Of a stretch of DNA of 64,000 nucleotides, positions 31,345 to 41,213 are shown one piece after another. Made by a program: the position numbers and the translations under genes. The notes beneath the pieces were generated by a model, which ran no database searches, was not told where the DNA came from, and saw nothing but the letters and a program-made list of their open reading frames with translations. Source of the stretch: Paucibacter aquatile (GTDB lineage Bacteria; Pseudomonadota; Gammaproteobacteria; Burkholderiales; Burkholderiaceae_C); assembly GCF_002885975.1 (NCBI RefSeq), contig NZ_POSP01000003.1, positions 2,852,001 to 2,916,000 on the forward strand, given 5' to 3'. Numbering within the stretch: position 1 is the first letter of the stretch; every line of letters starts with the position of its first letter.

Positions 31345-31548
31345 AGGCGCTGCTCCGCAAGCTGCTGATATCCAAACCCCCGGATTATGCCGCCCCGGCT
31401 GCCGGCCCCAGGGCGGGCAAGCCCCAGGGAGCCCTGGGCGGCTGGCGACCGCCCACGCCGGACCGAGGGCGCCGCAGTTGGCGCCCTGCTTCTTGCACTT
31501 AGTCAGGCCAGGCGCCGGGCGGACCTGGGCATTGCCTAAGATGCCGCC

Positions 31549-32715
31549 ATGGACCGCAGCAGCACCACGCCCCTGAACCCGAGCCAGAGCTGGAACACCG
31601 GCAGCCGCCGACGCTTCTGGCTGGCCTACGGCGGCGCCTGCCTGCTGACCTGGTTGCTTTACGTGGTGGCCGGGCTCGACTACCAGCGCGGCCAGCAGGG
31701 CGTGTGGCAGCTCTGGTCGGCCATTTACGAAGCGACGCTGACGCTGTGGGCGCCCATGCTGATGGGTGTTTTGGTCTACCCCTGGGCGCAGTGGCTGCAG
31801 GAGCGCGAGTTCGGCCTGCTCAGCCTGGCCGGTCTGCACGGTGCGGCGGCGCTGCTGTTCAGCGGCGGCTGGATGGCCAGCGATTTTGTGCTCGCCAGCC
31901 TGCTCTTTGGCCCCGAGCATGCCGAGGCCACGCTGATGCAAACAGCGCTCTGGCGCGCCATCACCGGGGTATTTGTCTATGTGCCGGTGGCCACCGGCTT
32001 CACCGCGGTGCTGAACGCACGCCGGGCGCGCCGCAATGCCGTAGCCGCCGCCCAGGCCGAGAGCGCCCTGGCCCGCGCCGAGCTGGCCGCCATCAGCGGC
32101 AAGCTGAACCCGCATTTCCTCTTCAACACCCTCAACTCCCTGATCGCCCTGACCCGGAAGGATGCCAAAGCGGCCGAGCAAGGCCTGCTGCGCTTTTCCG
32201 ACATGCTGCGCTATGTGCTGGACAGCAAACGCGCCGTCAGCGACCGAGTGACGCTGGAAGAGGAGCTGGGCTTTGTGCGCGACTACCTGGCCCTGGAATC
32301 GCTGCGCCTGGGCCAGCGCCTGAGCGTGGAATGGGCGCTGGACCCGGACACGCTGCAAGACGAGATTCCGCCCCTGACCCTGCAGCCGTTGGTGGAGAAC
32401 TCCATCATCCACGGCATCTCGCCCAGCGTGAAAGGCGGCTGCATCAGCATCAGCTCGCGCCGCGATGCGCTGACCCAGGCCCTGGCGCTGACCGTCAAGG
32501 ACGACGGCGCCGGCTGCGAACCGGCGCGGCTGAACCCCAGCGACGCCGGCGAGGGCACGGCCCCCAGCGGCCACCGCAGCGGCGGCATCGGCCTGGGCGC
32601 CCTGCGCCGCCGCTTCGCGCTCGACTTCAACGGCCGCGCGCGCATGCACATCCACACCGCACCGGGCGCCGGTTTCCGCGTCGACCTATGGATTCCCCAG
32701 GCCCCGCTTGCTTGA
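31549..32715 (+). CDS. LytS/AlgZ-type sensor histidine kinase
   Basis: A 388-residue membrane kinase. About residues 20-155 form four membrane segments. The His_kinase domain carries the phospho-acceptor His189 in LNPHFLFNTLNSLIAL. The ATPase part has PLTLQPLVENSIIHG (N box), VKDDGAGCEP and GGIGLGALRRRFAL (G boxes). This is the LytS/YehU class, which pairs with LytTR-type regulators. The regulator gene begins 18 bases downstream, followed by a GIN-domain protein gene overlapping it by 4 bases, so the three form one operon. The signal is unknown. Confidence 0.92.
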   Translation: MDRSSTTPLNPSQSWNTGSRRRFWLAYGGACLLTWLLYVVAGLDYQRGQQGVWQLWSAIYEATLTLWAPMLMGVLVYPWAQWLQEREFGLLSLAGLHGAAALLFSGGWMASDFVLASLLFGPEHAEATLMQTALWRAITGVFVYVPVATGFTAVLNARRARRNAVAAAQAESALARAELAAISGKLNPHFLFNTLNSLIALTRKDAKAAEQGLLRFSDMLRYVLDSKRAVSDRVTLEEELGFVRDYLALESLRLGQRLSVEWALDPDTLQDEIPPLTLQPLVENSIIHGISPSVKGGCISISSRRDALTQALALTVKDDGAGCEPARLNPSDAGEGTAPSGHRSGGIGLGALRRRFALDFNGRARMHIHTAPGAGFRVDLWIPQAPLA

Positions 32716-32733
32716 CCCACTTGCTTGACCCTC

Positions 32734-33525
32734 ATGAACGCCACCACCCCACCCCGCATCCGCACCCTGATTGCCGAAGACGAGCCCCTGGCCAGCGAAG
32801 CCCTGGCCGACTGGGTGGCCCAGCTGCCGCAGCTGGAGCTGGTGGCCAGCTGCGCCGACGGCCTGAGCGCGCTGGAGCAGATCCGCAGCCTGCGCCCCGA
32901 GCTGGTCTTCATGGACATCAATATGCCGGGCCTGACCGGGCTGCAGGTGCTGCGCGCCCTGGCCGAAGATGGCGCCAAAGGTGAGGGCGCCGTGCCGCGG
33001 GTGATCTTCACCACCGCCTACAACGAGCACGCCATCACCGCCTTCGAGCTGCATGCGGCCGATTACCTGCTCAAGCCCTTCTCGCAAGAGCGTTTCAATG
33101 AGGCGGTGCAGCACGCCCTGCAGCGCAGCGGCAGCGAGGGTGGCGCCCAGCCCAGCAGCACCCAGGCGCTGGAAGCGGCGGCCAAACCCGACACCTCGCC
33201 CATGACCCGGCTGCTGGTGCGCGACCAGGGCAAGATCTTTCCCATCCAGGTGGACACGGTCGAGTACCTGCGCTCGGACATCAAGTACACCGCCGTGGCC
33301 AGCGGCGGCCGCCAGTACCTGGTCAACCTGCCCATCACCGCCTTCGAGCAGCGCCTGGACCCCAGCCGCTTCATCAAGCTGCAGCGCAGCTGCATCGTCA
33401 ACCTCGATTTCGTGGTGTCGATGACACCCGACGAGAACTCGCAACTGATCGTGCAGATGCAGGACGGCACCCGCTTCACCGCCAACCGCGATGTGTCCAA
33501 GAAACTGAGGGAGCAATCGATATGA
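32734..33525 (+). CDS. LytTR-family response regulator
   Basis: A 263-residue regulator: receiver domain (about 10-130) with the acidic pocket IAEDE, phospho-acceptor Asp61 in VFMDINMPG and switch Lys in ADYLLKPFS. A linker then leads to a LytTR DNA-binding domain (about 160-260, with YLRSDIKYTAVASGG and FIKLQRSCIVNLDFV). LytTR regulators bind direct repeats upstream of target promoters. The ATG at 32734 was chosen over an earlier TTG. It is partner of the kinase just upstream, and its stop overlaps the next start (ATGA). Confidence 0.92.
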   Translation: MNATTPPRIRTLIAEDEPLASEALADWVAQLPQLELVASCADGLSALEQIRSLRPELVFMDINMPGLTGLQVLRALAEDGAKGEGAVPRVIFTTAYNEHAITAFELHAADYLLKPFSQERFNEAVQHALQRSGSEGGAQPSSTQALEAAAKPDTSPMTRLLVRDQGKIFPIQVDTVEYLRSDIKYTAVASGGRQYLVNLPITAFEQRLDPSRFIKLQRSCIVNLDFVVSMTPDENSQLIVQMQDGTRFTANRDVSKKLREQSI

Positions 33526-34391
33526 GCTGGAAGCTGCTGAGCACAGGCCTGCTGGCCTGTTTGATGAGCGAGCTGGTGATGGCGCAGCCCGGTGCGGCGC
33601 CGGTGGCCCCCGTCAGCCCTGCGGCGCCCGCAGCCCCCGCAGCAGCGGCCGCACCGGCGGCCGAGGGCAAGCTCTACATCTCACGCCCCTTCGAGCGGCT
33701 GGAGCTGTCGGGCACGGCCAATGTGCGCCTGATCCAGGGCGAGCGCGACCAGGTCTTCGTGGCCGGCGACGCCGAGGCGCAAAAGCAGATCGAGCTCGAT
33801 TACAGCGGCGACAGGCTGCAGATCCGCTCGGTCGACGGCTGGAAGATGTGGCGCAGCCAGCGCCCGCAGATCGATGTAACCCTGCGCCGACTCAACCACC
33901 TGATCCTGTCCGGCGCCGGTGATCTGCACGCGCCGGGCGCCTTCCGCTGCGCCCAGCTGACCATCACCATCTCGGGCGCCGGCAGCGCGCGCTTCGACGA
34001 GCTCACAGCCGACAAGCTGAACTTCGGCATCTCGGGCGCCGGCACCGGCCGCATCAGCGGCCAGGCCCATGAGCTGACCCTGCGCGTCTCCGGCAAGGGC
34101 CGGCTGCAGGCCGAGAACCTGCAAGTGGCACGCGCCGGCATCAGCATCAGCGGCATCGGCGACGCCGAGGTCTGGGCCACCGAGCAGCTGGCGGTGTCGG
34201 TCTCCGGTTTCGGCCAGGTCGATTTCTGGGGCCGGCCCGAGGTGCAGCGCCAATCGTCGGGCATCTCGCGCATCAACGCCCGTGGCGACAAGCCGGCGCT
34301 GGTCAACGCCAGGGGGGCGGCCAGCAGCAATGGCGGCGGCAACAACGAGGGCCGCGCGCCGCTCGATCTTCAGGGCTCGCCGTCCCAGTAA
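33522..34391 (+). CDS. Exported GIN-domain (DUF2807) protein
   Basis: A 289-residue protein with a signal peptide (LLSTGLLACLMSELVMAQ, cut near residue 21), an Ala/Pro-rich linker, and a head GIN domain (about 47-245). The domain is a right-handed parallel beta-helix-like repeat: LSGTANVRLIQG, LSGAGDLHAPG, ISGAGSARFDEL, ISGAGTGRISGQ, VSGKGRLQAEN, ISGIGDAEVWA and VSGFGQVDFWG. It overlaps the LytTR regulator stop by 4 bases, so it is coupled to that two-component system and may be part of its signal sensing or an envelope target. The last 22 bases overlap the opposing cupin gene. Confidence 0.85.
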   Translation: MSWKLLSTGLLACLMSELVMAQPGAAPVAPVSPAAPAAPAAAAAPAAEGKLYISRPFERLELSGTANVRLIQGERDQVFVAGDAEAQKQIELDYSGDRLQIRSVDGWKMWRSQRPQIDVTLRRLNHLILSGAGDLHAPGAFRCAQLTITISGAGSARFDELTADKLNFGISGAGTGRISGQAHELTLRVSGKGRLQAENLQVARAGISISGIGDAEVWATEQLAVSVSGFGQVDFWGRPEVQRQSSGISRINARGDKPALVNARGAASSNGGGNNEGRAPLDLQGSPSQ

Positions 34392-34870
34392 TCGAGGCCC
34401 TTGTCTCGGCGCTGGATGAAGGCCGGGCCTTTCGAGAACACCGCGAGCTTGCCTGAATCGGGGTACTCGCAGACCTCGGGCCGCTCCTGGGTGCTGATGC
34501 TCAGGTACTTGAGCTCGGCCTCCGAGGTGTTGAGGATGTGGTGCGGGTATTCAGGCCCACAGGGGATGAAGATCACATCGCCGGCCTGGATGGGCAGCCG
34601 CTCACCGGCCACCCGCAGCGTGCCCTGGCCCTCGAGGATGATGAACATCTCCTCTTGGGTGTGATGGAAGTGGTAAGGGCAGCTCTGCTGACCCGGCGCC
34701 ACCGTGTCGATGCCGCAACCGAGCTTGCGCGCCAGCGTGCCGTCCGAGACGGCACCGACCAGGCTGTCGTACAGCGGCGGGCGCGTGTAGCGCTCGCGCG
34801 GTACCTGGTTGAAATTGCGGATCAGCTTGTGCCGCAAATCTGCGGCCTTGTCGTGGGAGTCCTCAGCCAT
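34370..34870 (-). CDS. Cupin-domain protein
   Basis: A 166-residue single-domain cupin. Metal-site motif 1 is YHFHHTQEEMFIILEGQGTL (two His, one Glu), and motif 2 is GDVIFIPCGPEYPHHILNT with the fourth ligand His. Small cupins of this kind are often sugar-phosphate isomerases, dioxygenases or binding proteins; the substrate is not evident. Its 3' end overlaps the GIN-domain gene tail to tail. Downstream of the adjacent PEP-CTERM gene, between it and this start, lies an inverted repeat GCAAGGGGC-CATCA-GCCCCTTGC (34941-34963). Confidence 0.85.
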   Translation of the reverse strand: MAEDSHDKAADLRHKLIRNFNQVPRERYTRPPLYDSLVGAVSDGTLARKLGCGIDTVAPGQQSCPYHFHHTQEEMFIILEGQGTLRVAGERLPIQAGDVIFIPCGPEYPHHILNTSEAELKYLSISTQERPEVCEYPDSGKLAVFSKGPAFIQRRDKGLDYWDGEP

Positions 34871-34989
34871 CGGGCGCCTTCCTTCCTTGCAGATGCGGGG
34901 TGAGCCATCTTGACGGAAAACCCTGCGCCCTCCAATGACCGCAAGGGGCCATCAGCCCCTTGCGAATCCAAGCGAAGCGAAAGCGCCGC

Positions 34990-35676
34990 TCAGGCCTGGG
35001 GGCGGCGACGCTGAGCCCAGGCCAGCAGCAGACCCAGTCCGCCGAGCAAGAGCGCCGCGCTTTGCGGCTCCGGCACCGGGGTGGCGAAGCTGAGCTCGTC
35101 GAGGCTGACGTTGCTGCCGGCGACGCTGAAGCCGTAGATGTCAGCCTGGGCGCGCACAAAGCCCAGGAACTTGCCTTCGTTGTAGCTGTCGAAGGCGGTC
35201 TGGATGCTGTAGCTGAAGGACTCGAGCACGGCACCGTTCTGACCGTAGGCGGTCAGCAGCAGGCTCGGGGTCTCGCCGTCGAGGCGGAACTGATTCAGAT
35301 AGGCACCGACGCTCTGCACGGCTTCGCCGAAGCTGAAGTGCACCGGGCCGCTGCTGCTGGCCAGGAAGTTGCCGCTGCCGGTGGGCGTGGGCGTCAGGCC
35401 GTCCAGCGGGTTGCCGCGGGCGCCCCACAGGCCGTTCTCGCCCAGATCGCGCGCATTGGCGCCAATTTCCGTGCCCTCGCCCGGGTTCAGCACCACGCGA
35501 CGGCCGGTTTCGGCCAGGCCCAGCTCCACGGGGTCGCGGGTGATCAGGCCGTCAAAGCCGTTGAAACTCACGCGCAGGGCCGAGCTGAAGGCCGCATCGG
35601 AATCGACCGCATCGGCATGGGCGCCGCCGGCCAGAAAGCAGGCCGCCAGGGCCAGGGTCTTGAGACAGGTTTTCAT
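34990..35676 (-). CDS. PEP-CTERM sorting-domain protein
   Basis: A 228-residue exported protein: signal peptide (KTLALAACFLAGGAHA), a beta-rich middle of about 170 residues (for example VHFSFGEAVQSVGAYLNQF and DELSFATP), then the PEP-CTERM tail VPEPQSAALLLGGLGLLLAW with RRR. The middle resembles secreted PEP-CTERM proteins with a concanavalin- or discoidin-like fold, without named function. The ATG at 35676 fits the signal peptide; the longer reading has no counterpart. Exosortase genes are not in the window but are implied. It lies 82 bases downstream of the phoX-like gene on the same strand, possibly co-transcribed. Confidence 0.88.
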   Translation of the reverse strand: MKTCLKTLALAACFLAGGAHADAVDSDAAFSSALRVSFNGFDGLITRDPVELGLAETGRRVVLNPGEGTEIGANARDLGENGLWGARGNPLDGLTPTPTGSGNFLASSSGPVHFSFGEAVQSVGAYLNQFRLDGETPSLLLTAYGQNGAVLESFSYSIQTAFDSYNEGKFLGFVRAQADIYGFSVAGSNVSLDELSFATPVPEPQSAALLLGGLGLLLAWAQRRRPQA

Positions 35677-35758
35677 GAAATGACTTGCTCCAATGGAGAG
35701 ATGAGATGCACGGCTGGGCAACAAGGCCGGCCGCCGCCAGGCGACCGGCGCTGGCGCC

Positions 35759-37957
35759 TCAGCTGCCGATGACGCCGCCGTCGTCCTTGGTGATGACCAC
35801 CACGGCGGAACGCGGGCGGCCGAAGGGCAGGGAGGTCACACCGTCGGACTCCACGCCCCATTGGTTGGCCGGCCAGCGCGACTTCAACTCGGGATTGCTC
35901 GGCGTGGCGTCTTCGCCAGGGTGCTGAACACCGACCCACATGGTCTTGCCATCCGGGCACATGGCGATGCCTGTCACTTCGCAGCCATTGGGGCCGGTCA
36001 GGAAACGGCGAGCCATGCCGGTGTTGGGGTCGGCGCAGACCATGCAGTTGGCACCGATGTTCTTCCAGTCGCCCGAGGCATCGCCGATCTGGTCGGTCTG
36101 CACCCAGAGGCGGCCGAACGGGTCGAACCACAAACCGTCCGGCGCGCCGAAATCGGCGCTGCCGTAGGGGTCGGCCACGATATTGCCCTTGTAGTTGTTG
36201 GTGGCCTTGGCCGGCTTGGTGGTCTTGGTGTCACCGGCTTGCAGGAACAAGCTCCAGGCGAAGGTGGTGGCCTTGACCGTGTCGCCGGTCTCTTGCCAGC
36301 GAATGATGTGGCCGTAGATGTTGTCTTCACGCGGATTGGCGGCGTCGACGGCGGGGCGGGCCGAGCCGGCGGCTGTCGTGCCATCGGCCTTGTTCGACGA
36401 AGGCGTGGCGCTGCTGCCGCGACGGTTGTTGTTGGTCAGCGTGCAGTAGATCTCGATCTTGTTGAAGCCGCCGATGCGCGGACGGGCGCCGGTCCACTCC
36501 GGGCGGTCCATCATCGTGGCGCCGACAGCGTCGGCGGCCATGCGAGTCTTGATCAGGATCTTGGCCAGCACCTCGGCATCATTGGCACCGGCGAAGTTCG
36601 GGTTGTCGCGCAGGGCCACGCCGTCCACACCCACGGTGCCCGGCAGCAGGGGCAACCATTGGCCGCTCAGATCGGCATCGAACTTGGCGACGTAGAGCAC
36701 GCCGTCATCGAGCAGATTGCGGTTGGCCACGCGATCGGCCGGGTTGAACTTGCCGGCGCTGACGAATTTGTAGATGTACTCGTTGCGCTCGTCGTCACCC
36801 ATGTAGACGGCCAGATGACCTTGCGCATCGACCACATACTGGGCGCTTTCGTGCTTGAAGCGACCCAGGGCCGTGCGCTTGACCGGCACGCTCTTCGGAT
36901 CGTAGGGATCCACTTCCACCACCCAGCCAAACAGATTGGCTTCGTTGGGGTTGACGTTCAGATCAAAACGCGGATCCTGGGTGTGCCACTTGTAGTTGAA
37001 GCCGTCCTTGGTCAGACCGTATCGGTTGAACATCTTGCCGACTTCGCCGGCGGTGGGCGCAGGCACCGCGGTGTTGGAACCGAAGTTGCCGTTGAAGTTC
37101 TCTTCACAGGTCAGGTAGGTGCCCCAGGGCGTCACGCCGTTGGCGCAGTTGTTGATGGTGCCGTAGGCGGTGTAGCCGTCGGTCAGGCGGCCGGTGGCAT
37201 GGCTGCCGGTGTCGCTGATCAGGTACTCGTTGACCTTCATCAGGGCATGGCCGGCGGCCGGGCCGGAGATGCGGGTCTTGGTGTTGGCGGTCAGGCGGCG
37301 GCCGTAGACGGAGTTCTTGACCACCATCCACTTGCCGTTGCGGCGGCGGGCTTCCAGGATGGACACCCCATGGGCGGCCTGCGACTTGCGCACCGCGGCC
37401 AGGTTGGCGCCTGCAATGCCGGCGGGTGTCAGGATCTCTTCAGGCGTGTACTCGTTGTTGATGGCCAGGATGCCGCGGTCCACGCTGGGCCGGCCGTCCG
37501 TGCCCAAGAAGGGGAAGAAGGCCATGCCGTCGTTGTGCGCGCCGAACTGCTTGGCCTGCTCGGCGGCGGTGTTGCTGGCGTCCGAGGCAAAAGGCACGGC
37601 GCCGGGCATGATGGGGTCACCCCAGGCGACGAAGAGCTCGGCGGTGTAGCCCGCGGGCACGGTGATGCGGTCGGCCACGGCCGGCGCAGCCGGTGCGCTG
37701 GTCACGGACACGCTGGCCGGCACGCTTTCAAAACCGATGCCCGGAAAGCCCAGGCCCGCCGGCACGGGACCGGCCTGCACGGTGTTGACCAGACCCGAGA
37801 GGGTCAGACCGCCCGCGGCCTGCAAGGCGGCCACGCCGACACTGCCTTTGACGAAATTGCGGCGCTTGCTGTCGACGCGATCGATCACGTCGTAGATGGA
37901 CGCATTGCCGGACGGGTTGATCGTCTCGTCATTGCGGGGGTGTTTGATGCCCTTCAT
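35759..37957 (-). CDS. phoX: PhoX-family alkaline phosphatase (DUF839), Tat-exported
   Basis: A 732-residue protein. The N-terminus contains a Tat-type signal within SKRRNFVKGSVGVAALQAAG (about residues 30-50, slightly degenerate twin Arg). The beta-propeller body carries family motifs: TYLTCEENFNGNFG, RFKHESAQYVV, DGLWFDPFGRLWVQTD and AMCPDGKTMWVGVQHPGED. PhoX enzymes use Ca and Fe(III) to hydrolyse phosphomonoesters in the periplasm and are induced by phosphate starvation. An AGGAG precedes the ATG. A candidate Pho box lies about 100 bases upstream (38058-38075). It is divergent from recQ. A phosphodiesterase-like substrate cannot be excluded. Confidence 0.9.
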   Translation of the reverse strand: MKGIKHPRNDETINPSGNASIYDVIDRVDSKRRNFVKGSVGVAALQAAGGLTLSGLVNTVQAGPVPAGLGFPGIGFESVPASVSVTSAPAAPAVADRITVPAGYTAELFVAWGDPIMPGAVPFASDASNTAAEQAKQFGAHNDGMAFFPFLGTDGRPSVDRGILAINNEYTPEEILTPAGIAGANLAAVRKSQAAHGVSILEARRRNGKWMVVKNSVYGRRLTANTKTRISGPAAGHALMKVNEYLISDTGSHATGRLTDGYTAYGTINNCANGVTPWGTYLTCEENFNGNFGSNTAVPAPTAGEVGKMFNRYGLTKDGFNYKWHTQDPRFDLNVNPNEANLFGWVVEVDPYDPKSVPVKRTALGRFKHESAQYVVDAQGHLAVYMGDDERNEYIYKFVSAGKFNPADRVANRNLLDDGVLYVAKFDADLSGQWLPLLPGTVGVDGVALRDNPNFAGANDAEVLAKILIKTRMAADAVGATMMDRPEWTGARPRIGGFNKIEIYCTLTNNNRRGSSATPSSNKADGTTAAGSARPAVDAANPREDNIYGHIIRWQETGDTVKATTFAWSLFLQAGDTKTTKPAKATNNYKGNIVADPYGSADFGAPDGLWFDPFGRLWVQTDQIGDASGDWKNIGANCMVCADPNTGMARRFLTGPNGCEVTGIAMCPDGKTMWVGVQHPGEDATPSNPELKSRWPANQWGVESDGVTSLPFGRPRSAVVVITKDDGGVIGS

Positions 37958-38057
37958 GGCTGGCTCCTGCTGCGTTCTGTGGGGTGAGCTTGAAAAGGAT
38001 GGCTCACGGGGTGATGGCCGGTTCCAACCGGCGCAGCGCGGAATGTGCAGAACTCAA

Positions 38058-38075
38058 ACGACAGGGCCATGACGG
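38058..38075 (-). promoter_or_regulatory. Candidate Pho box upstream of phoX
   Basis: On the minus strand this reads CCGTCAT-GGCC-CTGTCGT. The PhoB consensus is two CTGTCAT-like half-sites with a 4-base spacer; each half-site here matches 6 of 7, with spacing exact but a GC-rich spacer. It lies 100 bases upstream of the phosphatase start, the expected place for a PhoB-activated promoter. Found by eye, unverified. Confidence 0.4.
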
Positions 38076-38126
38076 CACAAGGCCTAACGGATCATGGGGA
38101 GCCGGGGGCGTACCATTGCGGCCTCA

Positions 38127-39998
<1,872 letters not shown>

Positions 39999-40059
39999 GA
40001 CCCGCGCGATCACGCCGGCATCGAAGCCGGGCCAGCGCGCAAGCTGTAACAATCCGCGC

Positions 40060-41148
40060 ATGAAGCGCCGCCACCTGCTGCTGGGTACCCTGGGCCTGCC
40101 CACCGGACGGGTGCTGGCGCAGCCGATGGCGCCTCCGGTCGCTGAAGCTTTGTTCAATCCGCCGCCCGCCTTGGTGGCAGCCGCCCGCGCCGAGGGCCGG
40201 CTGCACACCCTCGGCATGCCGGACCACTGGGCCAACTGGGGCGGCATCTGGGCCGATCTGAAACGGCTCTACGGCATCGAGCACAGCGACGAGAACATGA
40301 ACAGCGCCGACGAGATCGAGCGCATGGCCAGCGAGGGCAGCCGCGCCACGGCCGACCTGGGCGATGTCGGCTTCGAATACGGCGCGGTGGCCCGTGGGCG
40401 TGGCATCAGCCGGCCGCACAAGCCCATGGTCTGGTCGCAACTGCCCGCCTGGGCGCGTGACGAGGACGGCTTCTGGGCCCTGGCCTACACCGGCACGATA
40501 GCCTTTGCCGTCAACACCCGGCGCACCGGTGGCCGGGTGCCGGGCAGCTGGCGCGCCCTGTTCGAGGGACCGTACACCGTGCAGGTGGGCGGCGTCGGCA
40601 GCTCGGCCCAGGCCAGCGCCAATGTGCTGGCCGCCGCCATTGCCCTGGGCGGGGACGAAACCCGTTTGCAGCCAGCCCTGGAGGCCTTTGCCAAGCTGGA
40701 GCGGCAAGGCCGCCTGGTGCACAGCAATGCCATGGTGTCCGATCTGCAGCGTGGCAGTGCCGATGTCTACCTGCTCTGGGATTTCGTCGCCCTGGGCCAC
40801 CGCAGCCGCGTGCGCCGCCCCAGCGAGTACGAGGTGCTGATCCCCAGCGACGGCTCGGTGACCAGCGGCTACACCACCCTCATCAACCGCCACGCCCCGC
40901 ACCCGAATGCCGCTCTCCTGGCGCGCGAGTACATCTTCAGCGACCCCGGCCAGCTGCAGCTGGCGCGCGGCTATGCGCGGCCCATCCGCCTGGAGCATCT
41001 GGATCTGCCGGCCGATGTGCGGCAGCGCCTGCTCGACCCGGCCCAGTACCGCCCGGCCCGCGCGCTGCGGCCTTTTGTCTGGGCCTGGGAGCTGAAGAAG
41101 CTGCGCCAGACCTGGCAGGACGAAGTGCTCAGGAAGCGCAGCCGCTGA
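40060..41148 (+). CDS. Orphan periplasmic substrate-binding protein (PotD/AfuA type)
   Basis: A 362-residue exported binding protein. The N-terminus MKRRHLLLGTLGLPTGRVLAQ is a short signal, with an RR pair resembling a Tat signal. The body has the type II periplasmic binding fold: LVAAARAEGRLHTLGMPDHW, ADEIERMASEGSRATADLG, and a late PNAALLAREYIFSDPGQLQL segment typical of iron/spermidine-type binders (PF13416/13343). No ABC permease or ATPase is adjacent, so it must work with components elsewhere. It is flanked by recQ and the M13 peptidase on the same strand with short spacers (61 and 65 bases). Confidence 0.82.
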   Translation: MKRRHLLLGTLGLPTGRVLAQPMAPPVAEALFNPPPALVAAARAEGRLHTLGMPDHWANWGGIWADLKRLYGIEHSDENMNSADEIERMASEGSRATADLGDVGFEYGAVARGRGISRPHKPMVWSQLPAWARDEDGFWALAYTGTIAFAVNTRRTGGRVPGSWRALFEGPYTVQVGGVGSSAQASANVLAAAIALGGDETRLQPALEAFAKLERQGRLVHSNAMVSDLQRGSADVYLLWDFVALGHRSRVRRPSEYEVLIPSDGSVTSGYTTLINRHAPHPNAALLAREYIFSDPGQLQLARGYARPIRLEHLDLPADVRQRLLDPAQYRPARALRPFVWAWELKKLRQTWQDEVLRKRSR

Positions 41149-41213
41149 CGCTCACGAGCTTGGCGGAGAATCCCAGGCTTCGACCCCCCGCGGTCGCCAA
41201 GGATGCCTCCCCC

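Noticed and set aside
34941..34963. Inverted repeat GCAAGGGGC-CATCA-GCCCCTTGC as a strong terminator
   Set aside because: Perfect 9-bp stem, but no T-tract on either strand, so it was not listed as a terminator, only mentioned.
40060..41148. Complete ABC importer around the PotD-type binding protein
   Set aside because: Neighbours are recQ and an M13 peptidase; no permease or ATPase nearby, so it is an orphan binding protein.
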